Shown here piece after piece: positions 7,873 through 9,874 of a stretch of DNA of 9,874 bases. Location: NCBI GenBank assembly GCA_913009765.1, contig CAJVYT010000142.1, forward strand, positions 1-9,874, written 5' to 3'. The translations under genes and the position numbers were made by a program. Every line of letters begins with the position of its first letter. The stretch's first letter is position 1. The notes under the pieces are model-generated. The model had not been told where the DNA came from, ran no database searches, and worked only from the letters and a program-made list of their open reading frames with translations. Source of the DNA: an uncultured candidate division Zixibacteria bacterium. GTDB lineage: Bacteria; Zixibacteria; MSB-5A5; GN15; FEB-12.

Positions 7873-7917
7873 ATTTTTTTATAAATAACTTGTATTTTAT
7901 GTAATAATCAACAAATA

Positions 7918-9279
7918 TCAAACTTCTTTTAATTTCCAATGTCCGAGCCTAAACCAGTAAAAAAGAATCATGCTCTTTACTAAAGTTGTAATTGTCAATG
8001 TCCACCATACTCCGTTGATACCCCATCCTAAATTGAAACACAAATAATATGCCAGTGGAATTCGGGCAAGCGACCCCGGAATCATAACCACCATCGGCGG
8101 AATAGTATTACCCGCTCCGGAAAATGAGCCTTCAAGCACAATTTCAATTGCCATCGCAAATTGTGATATACCTAAGATAACCAGATAGTCAACCGCTATT
8201 GCTAAAACCTCGGCATCGTCGGTAAATATACCTGCAATATATTTTGGGAAAACGATAAAAAGAAATGTCATTACTAAAGTTAAAGAAACAGCCATTCCGA
8301 TAGAACCATAGGCACACTTGGCGGCTCTTTCCGGTTTACCGGCACCCAAATTCTGCCCCACCAAAGTAGAGGCTGCCAGCGAGAAACCAAAACAGGTGAG
8401 ATACGAAAAAGATTCCATACGATTTCCTATGCCCATAGCTGCCGCTGATGTCTCGCCGAAAGAGTGAACTATTTTTATCAAAAACCAATACACAATAACA
8501 AAAACCAATTGCTGAGTTGACATCGGCAGACCAATTTTCCCGATTTTCCATAATTCTTTTAATTTTGGTTTAATCTTAAGAAGATGATTAACGGAATACC
8601 CAAGTTTTCCTTTTAACAATAAAGCAGTTATTAATATCATTCCGATAAGCACTGAGACAGCTGTAGCAGTAGAGGCACCTGCCACACCAAGTTCAGGAAA
8701 AGGACCATACCCAAAAATAAATAGGGGGTCTAAAACCATATTAAAAAGAACTGCTATTGAACTGACTATTGTTGGTGTTTTGGTATCACCTGAAGCACGA
8801 AATGATGCGAAGATAGTTTCATTCCAAAAAAAGATAACACCGGAGATAAAGAAAATACGCAGATATGGAATTGCTAAACCTAATGTATCGGTTGATGAAT
8901 CCATAAAAATAAGCAATTGAGGTGTAATCCAATATCCGATAAGCGAAAAGAAAACTCCCAAAAACAGAGCAAGTGCCAATCCCTGCTTGATATAATATGC
9001 TGCTTTATCAGTATCCTTTGCTCCCACAAAACGAGATACCAGTGCGGTCACTCCTATCGAAACGATAGTCATGAGTACAAATATAGTCCATATAACAACC
9101 ATCGATGATGTCACCGCATCTTGAGCAGTAGCACCTAATTTACCAACCCAATAATAATCGGTGGTTGAAAGTGCAAACTCTAAAAGCATTCCCAAAACTA
9201 CCGGAAAAGCGAGTTTTATTATTGCCTTTGAAATCGGACCATCGGTGATGTCGTTATCTGTTCTCATATTCTCTGTCAT
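7918..9279 (-). CDS. MATE-family efflux transporter
   Basis: Inner-membrane multidrug/toxin extrusion transporter, in this family an antiporter driven by Na+ or H+ that exports cationic drugs or metabolites. From the ATG at 9279 it has 453 residues, the normal MATE length. It has about twelve hydrophobic segments in two six-helix halves. Family features include ITDGPISKAIIKLAFPVVLG (11-30), TDYYWVGKLG (40-49), FNMVLDPLFIFG (179-190) and VGQNLGAGKPERAA (307-320). The open frame reaches a GTG at 9345. The extra 22 residues are polar, have no ribosome site, and would start about 12 nt from a minus-strand TATAAT at 9362-9357, so I reject that start. An ATG at 9267 (MRTDND), preceded by AGAGA, is a real alternative. 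It is the first gene of the run MATE-FAH-alaX-lptD and diverges from the right-end gene. The substrate cannot be assigned. Confidence 0.92.
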   Translation of the reverse strand: MTENMRTDNDITDGPISKAIIKLAFPVVLGMLLEFALSTTDYYWVGKLGATAQDAVTSSMVVIWTIFVLMTIVSIGVTALVSRFVGAKDTDKAAYYIKQGLALALFLGVFFSLIGYWITPQLLIFMDSSTDTLGLAIPYLRIFFISGVIFFWNETIFASFRASGDTKTPTIVSSIAVLFNMVLDPLFIFGYGPFPELGVAGASTATAVSVLIGMILITALLLKGKLGYSVNHLLKIKPKLKELWKIGKIGLPMSTQQLVFVIVYWFLIKIVHSFGETSAAAMGIGNRMESFSYLTCFGFSLAASTLVGQNLGAGKPERAAKCAYGSIGMAVSLTLVMTFLFIVFPKYIAGIFTDDAEVLAIAVDYLVILGISQFAMAIEIVLEGSFSGAGNTIPPMVVMIPGSLARIPLAYYLCFNLGWGINGVWWTLTITTLVKSMILFYWFRLGHWKLKEV

Positions 9280-9348
9280 ATTCGTTTCTATAGTAGATGT
9301 ATGTATATGAAAAAACAGCTCATTATTCAAGCTGATTACATTCACAAC

Positions 9349-9377
9349 TTGCTATTATTATATATTTTTAGTATAAA
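9349..9377 (+). promoter_or_regulatory. Sigma70-like promoter of the right-end gene
   Basis: TTGCTA (9349-9354) and TATAAA (9372-9377) are separated by exactly 17 nt, matching 4 of 6 and 5 of 6 consensus bases. They lie 43 nt upstream of the ATG at 9421. A TATAAT on the opposite strand (9362-9357), without a good -35 box, falls in the same stretch and may serve the divergent MATE gene. The region is very AT-rich, so chance matches are possible. Confidence 0.5.
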
Positions 9378-9409
9378 TAGATATTGAAAATTAAATTTCA
9401 TAAAATACT

Positions 9410-9414
9410 GGGAG
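9410..9414 (+). promoter_or_regulatory. Ribosome binding site of the right-end gene
   Basis: GGGAG lies 6 nt before the ATG at 9421. It is the clearest Shine-Dalgarno in the window and fixes the start. Confidence 0.75.
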
Positions 9415-9420
9415 TAAAAT

Positions 9421-9874
9421 ATGTTTAGGTGGAGAACAATCTGTTTTTTAATGGCAGCTTTATTTTTATCAGCTTCTGCAAATGCTGACAACACTAATGT
9501 TGACAAAAATAATAAATCGGAACAAAAAGAGAATCGCATTAAAAAATACAAAGACATCATTTTAAAAGAACATCTTTTATTATTTAATATTCAGGTTTCA
9601 TCAATAAGCGGCACATTTGGGAAAGATATTAAGTATATAGATAATGCACCTTTCGCAAAATTAATATTCGGTGGGTTTGTCTCTTATGATAAAATGTATT
9701 CGTATAGATATGCAATAGGTGCTAACTTGGGGTATTTTATAAATGAAATTTCCGATATACGCTCTCATGCTTTTTCTTTTTCTGGAGATTTTTCATTTTA
9801 TTTAAAAGGATATAAAAACTCCCCTACTTACTTTAAAACTGAAATAGGCTTTATCAAAGCAATAGCAAGATCGG
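9421..9874 (+). CDS. Secreted, probably outer-membrane beta-barrel protein, 3' end missing
   Basis: I do not recognise this protein. The 151 residues seen begin MFRWRTICFLMAALFLSASA. This is a classic type I signal peptide with Arg residues, a hydrophobic core and a likely cut after Ala20-Asn21-Ala22, giving a mature N-terminus at Asp23. Residues 23-50 are polar and Lys/Asn/Glu-rich, a probable periplasmic lead. From about 51 the sequence alternates hydrophobic and polar residues with Gly and aromatics (LIFGGFVSYD, YRYAIGANLGYFI, HAFSFSGDFSFYLKG). This looks like successive amphipathic strands of an outer-membrane barrel. There is no lipobox Cys. The frame is open to the window edge. It has its own promoter and strong ribosome site and is divergent from the MATE gene, so it need not be functionally linked to its neighbours. 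The barrel call is an inference from strand pattern, and only the secretion signal is firm. Confidence 0.8.
   Translation, partial: MFRWRTICFLMAALFLSASANADNTNVDKNNKSEQKENRIKKYKDIILKEHLLLFNIQVSSISGTFGKDIKYIDNAPFAKLIFGGFVSYDKMYSYRYAIGANLGYFINEISDIRSHAFSFSGDFSFYLKGYKNSPTYFKTEIGFIKAIARS

Noticed and set aside
9280..9345. N-terminal extension of the MATE protein from GTG at 9345
   Set aside because: It has no ribosome site and a polar sequence atypical of MATE N-termini, and it almost abuts a candidate -10 box.
7090..9345. MATE, FAH and alaX as a dedicated biosynthesis or resistance cassette
   Set aside because: Each is a common stand-alone housekeeping or accessory gene; no biosynthetic enzyme, regulator or transfer signature accompanies them.
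9342..9560. Minus-strand open frame across the divergent promoter and the start of the right-end gene
   Set aside because: It overlaps a plus-strand gene with a good ribosome site and signal peptide, and its sequence is low-complexity.

Overview
The window looks like chromosomal housekeeping sequence from a low-GC, Gram-negative bacterium. An LptD lipopolysaccharide-export barrel and a second secreted, barrel-like protein imply an outer membrane. The very long LptD with a large OstA-type N-terminal part and Asp/Thr-rich inserts resembles the versions found in the FCB group (Bacteroidota, Ignavibacteria, Cloacimonadota and relatives). That placement is an inference; no rRNA or other phylogenetic marker is visible. 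Several genes (hup, lptD, the FAH gene, the right-end gene) have recognisable purine-rich ribosome binding sites.

Layout: six genes lie head-to-tail on the minus strand, with one gene on the plus strand at the right edge. In transcription order (right to left) the minus genes are a MATE-family efflux transporter, a fumarylacetoacetate-hydrolase-family enzyme, a long-form alanyl-tRNA editing protein (AlaX), LptD, a DNA-binding HU protein, and an FtsK/SpoIIIE DNA translocase whose 3' end is cut off by the left edge. The first four are spaced like an operon: 60 bp, 12 bp, then an 11-bp overlap between alaX and lptD. The hup gene follows a 118-bp gap that holds a TTGACA box and a perfect 8-bp inverted repeat, and it ends in a likely intrinsic terminator. 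ftsK starts about 45 bp past that terminator.

At the right end, a plus-strand gene diverges from the MATE gene. It has a clear promoter, a strong Shine-Dalgarno site and a signal peptide. It encodes the first part of an unrecognised secreted protein that looks like an outer-membrane beta-barrel, and it runs off the window.

The genes do not form one pathway. They cover envelope biogenesis (LptD), translation quality control (AlaX), small-molecule metabolism (FAH), export (MATE) and chromosome organisation and segregation (HU, FtsK). No mobile element, CRISPR array, tRNA, rRNA or defence-like cassette was seen, and no gene-free stretch exceeds about 145 bp. I found no convincing undescribed system. 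The most useful second looks are the LptD architecture, the inverted repeat at the hup promoter, and the unknown barrel-like protein.
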